DNA from: Deltaproteobacteria bacterium
GTDB lineage: Bacteria; Desulfobacterota; SM23-61
Length of the DNA stretch: 15,279 bases
Direction: 5' to 3'
Assembly: GCA_026388915.1 (NCBI GenBank)
Contig: JAPLIW010000596.1
Coordinates: 1 to 15,279, forward strand
This document shows, piece by piece, positions 1 through 7,163 of the stretch. The notes under the pieces are model-generated. The model did no database searches. It was not told the origin of the DNA and saw only the letters and a program-made list of their open reading frames with translations. The first letter of the stretch is position 1; each line of letters starts with the position of its first letter. Both the position numbers and the translations under genes were made by a program.

Positions 1-22
1 ATTTCATGGGTCCTCAACCCTT

Positions 23-86
23 CATAGCTGATAGCTCATGGCTCATAGCTCATAGTATTTGCTATGAGCTATCAGCTATCAGCTAT
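23..86. repeat. Inverted word array, AGCTAT/ATAGCT type
   Basis: The left part (23-55) repeats words of the form ATAGCTGAT or ATAGCTCAT, and after a 5-base spacer the right part (61-86) repeats the reverse complement. Positions 24-39 and 64-79 form a perfect 16-base inverted repeat, so the segment can fold into a long hairpin. Its right edge runs into the end of the downstream minus-strand gene, whose TGA stop (79-81) lies inside a repeat word. Confidence 0.8.
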
Positions 87-861
87 TTTCCCCCCACATT
101 TCCCGCAGTTTATCCCGGCTGAACAGCAGGTACCTTCGGTCCGGAGAAAAAACCTCCAGAGTGATGGTCCGGTCATAGCCGGACTTCTTCAACCGGGAGA
201 TGATTTTCTTCCAGGGGATCGTTCCCGCTCCCAGGGGCAGATGGAGGTCCTCTCTCTTCCCAAAATTATCGGAGACATGGACATGGACCAACCGGTCCCG
301 GAAAGCCTCCAGAAACTCCTCCGTCCGGTTCCTCTCTACGTTCAGGTTGGCGTGGCCCACATCCAGATGAAAACCGAGATCGGGCATCCGCCTCAGCGTT
401 TCCCGGATCTGCTCGGTGGTGTTGAAAAAGCGGTCCATGTTCTCCACCAGGATCTGAATTCCCAGGGGTTTGGCCATCTCCTCCATCCGCTTCAGGGATT
501 CCATATTTTTTTCCAGGATGGCCTTGGAGTCCAAAGCGAAGGGAATGGATCGATCCGGATGGACACTGACCTTGGAGGCCCCGAGTTGGGAGAAGACTTC
601 CACCGTCCACTCCATTTCGGTTAATGCCGCTTTGCGGATCGTTTCGAAGGGGGAGGCCCAGGGAAGGTAGTAAGCCGTGTGGCCGATGATCTCCAGGCCA
701 GCATCCTGCAGGGCCCGCCGGGTTGGTTTCACCTTAATCTGCTTGGGGTGCGCGGCGCCGGGCTCTAGAGTCAGGTCCAGAAAGTCAAATCGATTTTTTT
801 CCGCCCAGGCGATCTCTTCCAGCAGATCCATCCGGGGGTTGTTCATCATGCCGATTTTCAA
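79..861 (-). CDS. Sugar phosphate isomerase/epimerase-like TIM-barrel protein
   Basis: This 260-residue protein belongs to the xylose isomerase-like/AP endonuclease 2 TIM-barrel superfamily, cytosolic enzymes that isomerise or epimerise sugars with a divalent metal. Seen in the sequence: a strand ending in VENMDRF (Glu about 140), then HLDVGHANL (Asp 167, His 170), HVHVSDNFG (His 193, His 195, Asp 198) and a late TLEVFS (Glu 236), the usual spacing of the metal-binding acids and histidines. The substrate cannot be told. I chose the TTG at 861 because GGGAGG lies 9 bases upstream and the product then begins like relatives (KIGMMNNP); an ATG at 897 and a further in-frame start at 939 would add 12 or 26 poorly conserved-looking residues. 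It appears monocistronic. Its stop codon lies inside a repeat array. Family confidence is high, exact function low. Confidence 0.85.
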   Translation of the reverse strand: MKIGMMNNPRMDLLEEIAWAEKNRFDFLDLTLEPGAAHPKQIKVKPTRRALQDAGLEIIGHTAYYLPWASPFETIRKAALTEMEWTVEVFSQLGASKVSVHPDRSIPFALDSKAILEKNMESLKRMEEMAKPLGIQILVENMDRFFNTTEQIRETLRRMPDLGFHLDVGHANLNVERNRTEEFLEAFRDRLVHVHVSDNFGKREDLHLPLGAGTIPWKKIISRLKKSGYDRTITLEVFSPDRRYLLFSRDKLREMWGENS

Positions 862-1003
862 CCGCCTCTTCCCTCCCCGTCTTTCTTCCTTCCCCATCTG
901 GCTTCCGCGTAGAGTACCAACACCGCCTCCAAGTGTCAAGATGTTTGGGTTCGAACTATTCGTAACCTAACCGTCCGCGTTGGCCGGCCCTTTCAATCGA
1001 CAT

Positions 1004-1358
1004 TTGCCCCCCTTCACTTTTGTTCTTTCCCGCGAAAGAGCAAGCTTGTGGCCCGGATGCAAGGGCGTTGCGCGGAAAAAGCATCGGCGGGAAAGGAATT
1101 CCCGCCGGAGATCCGGTCATGTTTCCGCAATGAAAGGCGGGCCCACCGGGCGCCACTGAATTTGGAATTCGGAATTCTTTTGTTCTTTCTTATCATTCCA
1201 CATTCCGCATTCTACATTCCGCATTTTTGTTACCCGCCCGGTCCAAGAAATGAAAGGCGCCTCATGGTTTTTTCGCGCAACGCCCTTGCTTCCGGGCCGG
1301 GCAATGCCTGAATTTCAATAGGGCTCACGCCTGCTTGCCGAAAAGTGAAGGGGGCAAG
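1004..1358. repeat. Palindromic element copy A, possible non-autonomous mobile element
   Basis: The gene-free stretch 862-1489 is mostly this element. Inner arms 1051-1080 and 1268-1297 are inverted repeats matching at 28 of 30 positions. An outer pair, 1004-1021 and 1341-1358, is also inverted with a one-base indel. Inside are a small hairpin (1086-1106, 8-base stem) and the word array at 1157-1228. The end around 1240-1297, read on the minus strand, aligns with 12741-12800 over about 60 bases at roughly three quarters identity, showing a dispersed family. No transposase and no convincing target duplication were seen. It may be MITE-like or a REP-type structured repeat. Confidence 0.7.
1157..1228. 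repeat. Inverted word array, GGAATTC/CATTCCGCATTC type
   Basis: Left part 1161-1177 carries two GGAATTC words, and right part 1194-1228 carries four CATTCC/CATTCT words, roughly the reverse complement. It lies in the centre of palindromic element copy A. Pairing is imperfect. It is one of five such arrays in the window. Confidence 0.55.
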
Positions 1359-1359
1359 T

Positions 1360-1383
1360 CAATCTGCAGAGCAATCTGCAGAG
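1360..1383. repeat. Two tandem copies of CAATCTGCAGAG
   Basis: Two perfect 12-base direct repeats abut each other just outside copy A, about 100 bases upstream of queD. A TTGACA follows at 1384-1389, but the hexamer at the right distance (TAAGTT) is a poor -10, so I do not call a promoter. The tandem copies could be an operator for queD-folE2 or simple slippage. Confidence 0.6.
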
Positions 1384-1445
1384 TTGACAAGAAAGCCCCA
1401 ATCGAGTAAGTTGAATCCATCCTCCCGTTCCTGATTTCATTTTTT

Positions 1446-1463
1446 CGCTATGCGCTATGCGCT
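1446..1463. repeat. Short tandem CGCTATG words before queD
   Basis: CGCTATG is repeated two and a half times directly upstream of queD. It creates spurious upstream in-frame ATG codons (1457 is one) and resembles half of an inverted word array. Confidence 0.5.
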
Positions 1464-1489
1464 TTTTCACCTTGGTTGCCGGGTTTGAC

Positions 1490-1861
1490 ATGTACGAGGT
1501 CAAGATCAAAGCCGAATTCTCCGCCGCCCACAATCTGCGCGAGGTGGGGGGGAAATGCGAATCTCTCCATGGCCATAATTTTACCGTTGAGGTGGCGGTG
1601 CAGTCCGAGTCGTTGGATGAGGGCGGGAGGGTCATTGATTTCCGCCTCCTGAAATCGAAAACCCGAGAAGTCCTGAATTCCCTCGACCACAAGTACCTCA
1701 ATGAACTTCCCTTCTTCCAGAATACCAACCCCTCGTCGGAGAACCTCGCCGCATACATCTACGGCGAACTCGCCAAACAGATCGACCAGGGAGCCCGGCG
1801 GATAAGCTGGGTATCCGTCTGGGAGTCGGAGACCTCCCGGGCCATCTACCGCAGATCATGA
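1490..1861 (+). CDS. queD: 6-carboxy-5,6,7,8-tetrahydropterin synthase (QueD)
   Basis: QueD converts 7,8-dihydroneopterin triphosphate to 6-carboxytetrahydropterin, the second step towards preQ0 and queuosine in tRNA. The 123-residue product shows the PTPS fold signatures: AEFSAAHNL with zinc ligand His 14, then CESLHGHNF with catalytic-type Cys 23 and zinc ligands His 27 and His 29, then LDHKYLNE, and a C-terminal WESETSRAIY with the conserved pterin-binding Glu. The CxxxHGH spacing is the QueD form of the motif. I start at ATG 1490 because the protein then begins MYEVKIKAEF like the family; upstream ATG codons at 1450 and 1457 fall in tandem repeats. No strong ribosome binding site precedes 1490. 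The stop overlaps the folE2 start by four bases, so the two genes are translationally coupled and serve one pathway. Confidence 0.92.
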   Translation: MYEVKIKAEFSAAHNLREVGGKCESLHGHNFTVEVAVQSESLDEGGRVIDFRLLKSKTREVLNSLDHKYLNELPFFQNTNPSSENLAAYIYGELAKQIDQGARRISWVSVWESETSRAIYRRS

Positions 1862-2640
1862 AAAAATTGGTCGACATCCAGAATCAGAGAGATCATCGGC
1901 GGGTGGAGATTAACAAAGTGGGGGTGAAGAATATCGAATACCCCATCACGGTCCTGGACAAGAAAAACAGGGTTCAGCATACCGTGGGGAAGGTCAATCT
2001 CTATGTCAACCTGCCCCACCACTTCAAGGGAACCCACATGAGCCGTTTCATTGAGATCCTCAATGAATACCGCGGCACCATCAACATCAAGGCCATTTCC
2101 ACGATTCTCGACCAGATGAAGGAAAAGCTCAATGCGGAGGCCGCCTACCTGGAAGTCGAGTTCCCTTACTTCATCGAAAAGCGGGCGCCCGTTTCCGGCG
2201 CCAGGAGCCTCATGGGGTACACCTGCCAGTTTCTGGCCTCCCTGACGGGGGGGGTTCACAATTTGGTGGTGGGAATCACCGTGCCGGTTACCACCGTATG
2301 CCCCTGTTCCCGGGAGATCAGCAAGAAAGGAGCTCACAACCAGCGAAGCCTGGTCTCGGTGAGGGTGACCTTCCGTAAATTTTTCTGGATTGAGGACCTG
2401 ATCCGGATGGTGGAGAACTCGGCCAGCGCGGCGGTCTATTCTTTGCTGAAACGGGCCGACGAGAAGTTCCTAACGGAGAAGGCCTACGAGAACCCCATGT
2501 TTGTGGAAGACGTGGTCCGAGGCGTCGCCCTGCGCCTCAGTTCCCACCCCAATATCACCTGGTTCAGCGTGGAGTCCGAGAACCTCGAATCCATCCACAA
2601 CCACAACGCCTATGCGTGCGTGGAAAAGGAGAGAAAATAA
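1858..2640 (+). CDS. folE2: GTP cyclohydrolase FolE2 (type IB)
   Basis: FolE2 converts GTP to 7,8-dihydroneopterin triphosphate, the shared precursor of folate and queuosine. It is the alternative to zinc-dependent FolE and can use other metals. The 260-residue length is normal for the family. The diagnostic segment TTVCPCSREISKKGAHNQRS is present with Cys 148 and His 160, matching by position the metal ligands known in Neisseria FolE2, and IHNHNAYA near the C-terminus holds the late conserved His. It starts at ATG 1858 within the queD stop (ATGA) and has no clear own ribosome binding site. Pairing with queD says it feeds queuosine at least, and perhaps folate as well. It converges on adk with only 29 bases between stops and no clear hairpin terminator there. 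Confidence 0.95.
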   Translation: MKKLVDIQNQRDHRRVEINKVGVKNIEYPITVLDKKNRVQHTVGKVNLYVNLPHHFKGTHMSRFIEILNEYRGTINIKAISTILDQMKEKLNAEAAYLEVEFPYFIEKRAPVSGARSLMGYTCQFLASLTGGVHNLVVGITVPVTTVCPCSREISKKGAHNQRSLVSVRVTFRKFFWIEDLIRMVENSASAAVYSLLKRADEKFLTEKAYENPMFVEDVVRGVALRLSSHPNITWFSVESENLESIHNHNAYACVEKERK

Positions 2641-2669
2641 TCCCCCTTCTCCGGTATCCCGTCTCTTTT

Positions 2670-3371
2670 TTATTTTTTAATCGCGAGCTTTTTTAGCAAA
2701 TCCTCAGACACTTCTTTAACTCCCGGACGCCCGTCGAGTTCGATGGCCTTCACCCCCGCCTTACCCTTTTCCGCCTTATCCTGAAAGTAATGAACCGCGG
2801 CCAGGGTTCCGTCCTGGGTGTTGTAGTATATGGCGTGTCGCTTGTCGATGGCGGTTTCATCCTGGTCGTCCGAACGGGTCTTGAGCTCTCCTCCGCAGAC
2901 CCGGCAAATCTGCTTCCCACCCTTTTCCGCCGGCTTGATGGCCTGGATGAATACGTTGTTGGGATGGTTGTTGTCGTTCACGCAGAGCCGCCGCCCCATG
3001 ATCCGGTCCTTGGCCATCTTCCGGTCCAGGACGATTTCGATCACATAACTCAAGTTCAAACCCGCGGCATTCAACGCTTCATCCAGCTTCTTGGCCTGGT
3101 TGACGTTGCGGGGAAACCCGTCCAGGAGCCATCCCTTGGCGCAATCGGGCTGTTTCAAGCGGTCCAGGATCATGGGGATGGTGATGTCGTCCGGAACTAG
3201 TTCCCCCCGGTCGATGTAGCCTTTCGCCTTTTTTCCCAGCTCCGTCCCCTGGGAGATGTTTTCCCGAAAGATCACCCCGGACTCAATATGAGGAATATGA
3301 TACTGCTTCTGCACGATCGCCCCTTGGGTGCCTTTCCCGCTCCCGTTGGGGCCGAAAAAAAGAATGTTCAT
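2670..3371 (-). CDS. adk: Adenylate kinase with metal-binding lid
   Basis: Adenylate kinase interconverts ATP plus AMP with two ADP in the cytosol. The 233-residue protein has the P-loop GPNGSGKGT (7-15), DGFPRN (84-89) in the AMP-binding/core region, and a lid arginine followed by the usual TRSDD segment (165-169). The lid is a long type carrying Cys 130, His 136, Cys 156 and Cys 159, a CX5HX19CX2C pattern. Desulfovibrio gigas adenylate kinase binds Zn, Co or Fe with Cys129, His135, Cys151 and Cys154, so this enzyme very probably holds a structural metal in the same way. The ATG at 3371 has AAGGAG 6 bases upstream. It stands apart from the ribosomal protein-secY cluster where adk often sits, and seems monocistronic. 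Confidence 0.95.
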   Translation of the reverse strand: MNILFFGPNGSGKGTQGAIVQKQYHIPHIESGVIFRENISQGTELGKKAKGYIDRGELVPDDITIPMILDRLKQPDCAKGWLLDGFPRNVNQAKKLDEALNAAGLNLSYVIEIVLDRKMAKDRIMGRRLCVNDNNHPNNVFIQAIKPAEKGGKQICRVCGGELKTRSDDQDETAIDKRHAIYYNTQDGTLAAVHYFQDKAEKGKAGVKAIELDGRPGVKEVSEDLLKKLAIKK

Positions 3372-3435
3372 CTCTCTCTCCTTTCTTCCCTCCTCCTCAC
3401 CATCTTTAACTCAGGTTTATCGAAAAAAGCAAGAA

Positions 3436-3542
3436 CTTGTTACTCGTTGCTCGTTACTCGTTACTCGTTGCTGGTACCTGGTTGCTGGTTGTCCGTTCCA
3501 ATTTTTTTAACCAGGAACTAGGAACGAGCAACCAGGAACGGG
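3436..3542. repeat. Inverted word array, ACTCGTTGCTCGTT/GGAACGAGCAACC type
   Basis: Left part 3436-3500 repeats words such as GTTACTC, GTTGCTC and GTTGCTGG. After an AT-rich spacer the right part (3510-3542) repeats their reverse complement (AACCAGGAAC, GAACGAGC). It fills the 172-base gap between adk and the ATP-grasp gene and stops one base short of the latter's TAG. It could act as a transcription end for the five-gene minus-strand run, but no classical hairpin plus T-run is clear. Confidence 0.7.
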
Positions 3543-3543
3543 T

Positions 3544-4488
3544 CTATAGGAAGGTTTCTCGGGCCCATTGGACCCTCGCCTCCGCTGGGGCAAAGATCTC
3601 CGCTGGGGCTTGATCGATCCTGTCCAGTCGTTCTTTAAGCCCTTTCCGGTTGGCCAGTTGAATGGCCAGGCCCGGCCGGGCATTGAGCTCCAGGAGAAGC
3701 GGGCCGCGGTCCCGGTCGATCACCAGATCCACTCCGATATACCCCAGTCCGGTCATCTCAAAAGAACGGGCGGCGATCCAGAGCATCTTCTCCCAGTAAG
3801 GGACCTGAATCCCGCTGACCGGATTCCCCGTATCGGGGTGATTCTCAACGACCGTGGACCGGTGAACGGCCGTGATCGTGGTCCCTTGGTTCAATTCAAT
3901 CCCCGCGCCGATGGCCCCGCGATGGAGATTCGCCTTGCCATCCGAGGCCTTGGTTGGAAGGCGCACCATGGACATGACCGGCACCCCCCGATAGACAACG
4001 ATCCGGATATCGGGAACTCCCTGGTAACTCACGGCGTCAAAGACCGGGTCGGGATGGATCAGGGCCTCCACAATCGCCCGGTCTTCAAGACCGGAAAGGG
4101 AATAGATCCCCGAAAGGATGTCGGATATATGATAAAAGAGATTCTGCGGGGAGATCAGCTCCCCGCTCTGGGTTACATACCCTTTTTCCGTGCAATCCCG
4201 GATGAGGACGATTCCGCTTCCGCCGGATCCCCGGGCAGGTTTCACGGCAAACTGGCAAATGCCGCGAAGGGCCTCCTGAAAGCCGGACACGTCTCCATAC
4301 CGGTCAACCACGCAGTAAAGAACCGGAGTAGGAATTTGAAAAGATTCCGCAAGTTTCTTAGTCAATACCTTATCATCCACCAGAGGAAAGGATGACCGGG
4401 GATTGCAGCGCATGATGTAGTCCGCGTTCCGTCCATTCATCCCCAATACTCCGGCCTGCTTCAGGCGGCGGAAGGATTCAAGGATCAC
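3544..4488 (-). CDS. ATP-grasp ligase, alpha-L-glutamate ligase-like (RimK-related)
   Basis: ATP-grasp enzymes activate a carboxylate as acyl phosphate and join it to an amine or thiol. This 314-residue protein matches the alpha-L-glutamate ligase-like/sugar-transfer-associated ATP-grasp group: nucleotide-binding lysine in FAVKPARGSGGSG (Lys 83 and the Gly-rich loop 87-92), and the metal-binding ELNARPG near the C-terminus (Glu 267, Asn 269). No membrane segment or signal is visible, so it acts in the cytosol. It starts at GTG 4488 within the stop of the upstream membrane-protein gene (GTGA) with GGAGG 9 bases before it. It is the last of three genes (retropepsin-like protease, inactive transglutaminase 7TM, ATP-grasp) that I know as a recurring trio. 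The substrate is unknown; an amino acid or peptide conjugated to an envelope component is an inference. Confidence 0.88.
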   Translation of the reverse strand: MILESFRRLKQAGVLGMNGRNADYIMRCNPRSSFPLVDDKVLTKKLAESFQIPTPVLYCVVDRYGDVSGFQEALRGICQFAVKPARGSGGSGIVLIRDCTEKGYVTQSGELISPQNLFYHISDILSGIYSLSGLEDRAIVEALIHPDPVFDAVSYQGVPDIRIVVYRGVPVMSMVRLPTKASDGKANLHRGAIGAGIELNQGTTITAVHRSTVVENHPDTGNPVSGIQVPYWEKMLWIAARSFEMTGLGYIGVDLVIDRDRGPLLLELNARPGLAIQLANRKGLKERLDRIDQAPAEIFAPAEARVQWARETFL

Positions 4489-6014
4489 GAGGAGCCTCCC
4501 ACCTCACGAAACCGGAAAAGCTCGGACAAACGATAGCCCGTATACCTCCCCAGGAGGATCTGGACCGCGGCCACGGCGGCCAAAAGTTCGGGATAAACGA
4601 AGAAAGTGAGCTGCAGCGGCTCCCAGCTGATAATGCCGTAGGCGATGATGGAGACGGCCGCGCTTCCGGCGGCGGTCCGCAGGCCCTCGCGGATCCCCGC
4701 CTCCTCGACGAGGACAAAGAACCGCTCGATCACCATCGTCAGGATGACAAAGGGGAGCAGCCCCACGGCCATGAACTCCCGCAGACCGAGTTTGTTCCCC
4801 GCCAGGGCGAGGAAGGTAAAGCATACAATGACCAGGGTCAGAATCACCGACATGCGGGGAACCAGGAGAAGCCGCAATTGGTCCAGCCCGCGGCGAACGG
4901 CATACCCCGCCAGAAGGATGCCGGCAAAGATACCCAGCCCATAGGCCAGGCCCGTGCTCCGAAAAGCCAGGGCCATGAGAACCGGCATGAAAACCCCGAA
5001 GGTGGGAAACCCGATCATGTTTCGCAGGAAGCCGATGATCAGCGTCCCGATGGGCACCAGGAGAAGAATGCGGAAGGTCCTTTGGAACTCCGGGGGGAGT
5101 TGAAAGAGGGACCACTGGTCCAGAAAACGGCCGGAGCGTCGGATCCGCTCCCCATGGAGGTTCCACCGGCTGACGACCTGTCGGCTCAGGGTCCACCGGA
5201 TTTCCGTCAATTCCCCGGCGTAAACCCGGAGCACAGGAACGCCGCCTACCGAGAGCGGCAGAAACGCTTCGGAGTCCGAGATCACCCCTCCTTTTTCCGG
5301 GAGGATGATTTCCCAGCTCCTCCCGTTCCAGCTTTCGATCCAGGTTAGGAGCTGGTTCTGAATGCTCTCGGAGAGGGGAAGTCCTTCCACCCGCCGCGCA
5401 GGCAGATTGGCGGCCCGGAGCAAGAGAAGCAGGGATTTCTCCCGGCCATCCCTCCGAGCCAGCGCCCGCCATCCCTCGAGGTCCTTCATCTCCGGCGGCG
5501 GATTTTTCCATTCCCCCCCCGCGGTCGCGGCAATGGCCCGGATCAGGTCGGAAGGCGGGAGCCCTTTCCACCGTCCGGCCAGACGTTCCGCCAGGGCGAT
5601 TTCTTCGCGGGCCAATCGATCCGGGTACGGTCCGATCTCCGGGGGTCGTTCCGGAGGAGCGCGGCGGGGACGGATCAGGATCGTTGTCCGGTAGGCGATT
5701 TCCTGGCCTTCCGGCTCCACGGGACCCGACCAAATTCCAATCCGGTTGGGTCCTTCCCGGGTGAGGCTGAGATTCAAGGCCCCGGAAGAGATCGTTTCTT
5801 CCACCACCATCCGCCCCGGATTCTCCGCGGGAAGCCCGAGGAGGACTCTGGCTTCTCCCGTCTCCGACATAACCCGGGTGTTGATCGTCAGCTGCCAGGT
5901 CTTTCCCGGAGACGTGGGGAAAACAGGGTATCCGAGCCAGACGATGCGATAGAAAAGGAGGGCCGCAGTCAGCAGGAATAGGAAAAGAGCCAGCCAGAGC
6001 GCGGGACGTTTCAT
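4485..6014 (-). CDS. Membrane protein: inactive transglutaminase domain fused to 7TM
   Basis: This 509-residue protein has an N-terminal membrane segment (about residues 5-25, LWLALFLFLLTAALLF), a large extracytoplasmic part (about 30-310) with a transglutaminase-like core, and a C-terminal block of about seven hydrophobic helices (about 315-495). In the transglutaminase-like part the region LLTWIESWNGRSWEIILPEKG keeps the fold's Trp-rich strand, but I find no convincing Cys-His-Asp triad, fitting the 'inactive transglutaminase fused to 7 TM' family. The ATG at 6014 overlaps the protease stop by 4 bases and places the membrane segment at the extreme N-terminus; an in-frame ATG at 6065 would add 17 residues inside the protease gene. 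It may bind a peptide or peptidoglycan-like ligand outside and pair with the ATP-grasp ligase inside; that role is inference. Confidence 0.88.
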   Translation of the reverse strand: MKRPALWLALFLFLLTAALLFYRIVWLGYPVFPTSPGKTWQLTINTRVMSETGEARVLLGLPAENPGRMVVEETISSGALNLSLTREGPNRIGIWSGPVEPEGQEIAYRTTILIRPRRAPPERPPEIGPYPDRLAREEIALAERLAGRWKGLPPSDLIRAIAATAGGEWKNPPPEMKDLEGWRALARRDGREKSLLLLLRAANLPARRVEGLPLSESIQNQLLTWIESWNGRSWEIILPEKGGVISDSEAFLPLSVGGVPVLRVYAGELTEIRWTLSRQVVSRWNLHGERIRRSGRFLDQWSLFQLPPEFQRTFRILLLVPIGTLIIGFLRNMIGFPTFGVFMPVLMALAFRSTGLAYGLGIFAGILLAGYAVRRGLDQLRLLLVPRMSVILTLVIVCFTFLALAGNKLGLREFMAVGLLPFVILTMVIERFFVLVEEAGIREGLRTAAGSAAVSIIAYGIISWEPLQLTFFVYPELLAAVAAVQILLGRYTGYRLSELFRFREVGGSS

Positions 6015-6493
6015 TTTTGGGGCAGATCCGGACAGCTGGGTGGGCTGCAATACTCCTTCATGCAATCCACGACGAAGTTTTCCTTGAGGATATTCCGGCC
6101 GAGGAGGAAAGGGTACTGGACCTGGGACCGGTCATTTAAATTAACCCGGGCCCGCAGTTTTTTAGGCCCCACGCAGAGATCGATCTCTACGATCGGCCTC
6201 CTCTCCCGGGATTCGGCCGAACGGATCTTTTGCCAGCCCACGATCGGCACGCTGATCAGCGAGCTGCCGTACTTCGGCGGAAGTTTGAATTCCGCGATTT
6301 TCCCCTTCACCGTCAGCTCGCGCACATCGAGGGAAGATACCGCGGCCCCGGTATCGATGCGGGCGGGAATTTTTGCCCCCCAGGGCAGGAGGATAATTTC
6401 CTCCACGAGGCCGATGGTGATTTTTTCTTGCCCCATCAAGGGCTGCCCTCCTCCTAAGAAAAATAGCAGGGTAAAAAACACTACCGTCTTCAT
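6011..6493 (-). CDS. Retropepsin-like aspartic protease, exported ('ATP-dependent zinc protease' family)
   Basis: This 160-residue protein starts with a signal peptide (1-21, hydrophobic core VVFFTLLFFLGGG) and carries PARIDTGAAVSSLD with the catalytic aspartate of a retropepsin at Asp 47 in a DTGA motif, followed by the family's late YPFLLGRNIL strand. The family is often labelled an ATP-dependent zinc protease (RimB-like), but its fold is that of a retroviral-type aspartic protease acting as a dimer, since only one DTG is present per chain. Cys residues at the C-terminus (VVDCMKEYCSPPSC) could form disulfides outside the cytoplasm. The start at ATG 6493 is 10 bases after the ktrA stop with no strong ribosome binding site. 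Its target may be the product of the neighbouring ligase. Confidence 0.88.
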   Translation of the reverse strand: MKTVVFFTLLFFLGGGQPLMGQEKITIGLVEEIILLPWGAKIPARIDTGAAVSSLDVRELTVKGKIAEFKLPPKYGSSLISVPIVGWQKIRSAESRERRPIVEIDLCVGPKKLRARVNLNDRSQVQYPFLLGRNILKENFVVDCMKEYCSPPSCPDLPQK

Positions 6494-6503
6494 GGCTTCA
6501 AAC

Positions 6504-7151
6504 TCACTGGATCTTCTGGATATCCGATTCTTTGCCCATGACGATCAGGATATCGCTGTCTTTGATCACAAAGTCCGCTCGCGGAACCAGTTGGATCTTG
6601 TCCGAAAGGACATCCCGGATGGCGATCACTTCGATGTGGTAACTCCCCCGCAGGCGCAGGTCGGCGATGGTCTTTCCCAGAAAACTGGCCGGAGGGGCCA
6701 CTTCGCAGATGGTAAAGTCCTCGGACACGGGGAGATAGTCGAGTACGTTGGGGGAGATCAGCCCCTTGGCCACCTTACTGGCCATCTCCGCTTCGGGGAT
6801 GATCACTTCGGTGGCGCCCACTTTTTCCAGGATCCGCTTGTGGTCTTCGTTGGGGGCTTTGACGATGATCCTTTTTATGTTCATTTCCTTCAGGTGGAGG
6901 GTCAGGAGGGTGCTGGCCGCCAGGTCCTCGCCGAAGGAAACGATCACGATATCATCCGGCTGGATTCCGATCATCTCCAGCAATTCTTTGTCCGTCGCAT
7001 CGGCCATGACCGCCTTGGTGGAGAAATCGCGGATCCGGTTGATCACTTCCTTGCTCTTGTCGATGGCGATCACTTCAAAGCCGTTCTTAAAAAGGTCCTT
7101 GGCGATGTTGAAGCCGAAGATTCCCAACCCCACGACTACGACGCGCTTCAC
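6504..7151 (-). CDS. ktrA: Potassium uptake regulatory subunit (KtrA/TrkA, RCK protein)
   Basis: KtrA forms a cytoplasmic octameric ring that binds ATP/ADP or NAD(H) and gates the KtrB channel. The 215-residue length gives one RCK_N plus one RCK_C domain, the KtrA layout, not the doubled TrkA one. The Rossmann loop GLGIFG is at 8-13 with the acidic ribose-binding Asp 31 ending strand two, and the RCK_C part spans about 135-215 (LRLRGSYHIEVIAIRD). It starts at GTG 7151 with AGGAGG 7 bases upstream, 12 bases after the ktrB stop. The RCK_C domain is a known c-di-AMP target in some bacteria; nothing here shows whether that applies. Confidence 0.93.
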   Translation of the reverse strand: MKRVVVVGLGIFGFNIAKDLFKNGFEVIAIDKSKEVINRIRDFSTKAVMADATDKELLEMIGIQPDDIVIVSFGEDLAASTLLTLHLKEMNIKRIIVKAPNEDHKRILEKVGATEVIIPEAEMASKVAKGLISPNVLDYLPVSEDFTICEVAPPASFLGKTIADLRLRGSYHIEVIAIRDVLSDKIQLVPRADFVIKDSDILIVMGKESDIQKIQ

Positions 7152-7163
7152 GTGGATCCCTCC

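Noticed and set aside
1384..1489. preQ1 or other riboswitch upstream of queD-folE2
   Set aside because: No preQ1-type stem with its A-rich tail can be recognised; the leader is dominated by tandem repeats.
2641..2700. T-rich convergent terminator between folE2 and adk
   Set aside because: There are T runs but no supporting inverted repeat was found in or near the 29-base gap.
3436..3542. CRISPR array
   Set aside because: Repeated units are too short and contiguous, are inverted about a centre, and have no regular unique spacers; the same holds for the other word arrays.
4504..5733. Minus-strand open frame of 409 codons inside the 7TM protein gene in another frame
   Set aside because: Product is Pro/Gly/Arg-rich with no membrane helices or domain, while the chosen frame shows a coherent multi-helix membrane protein.
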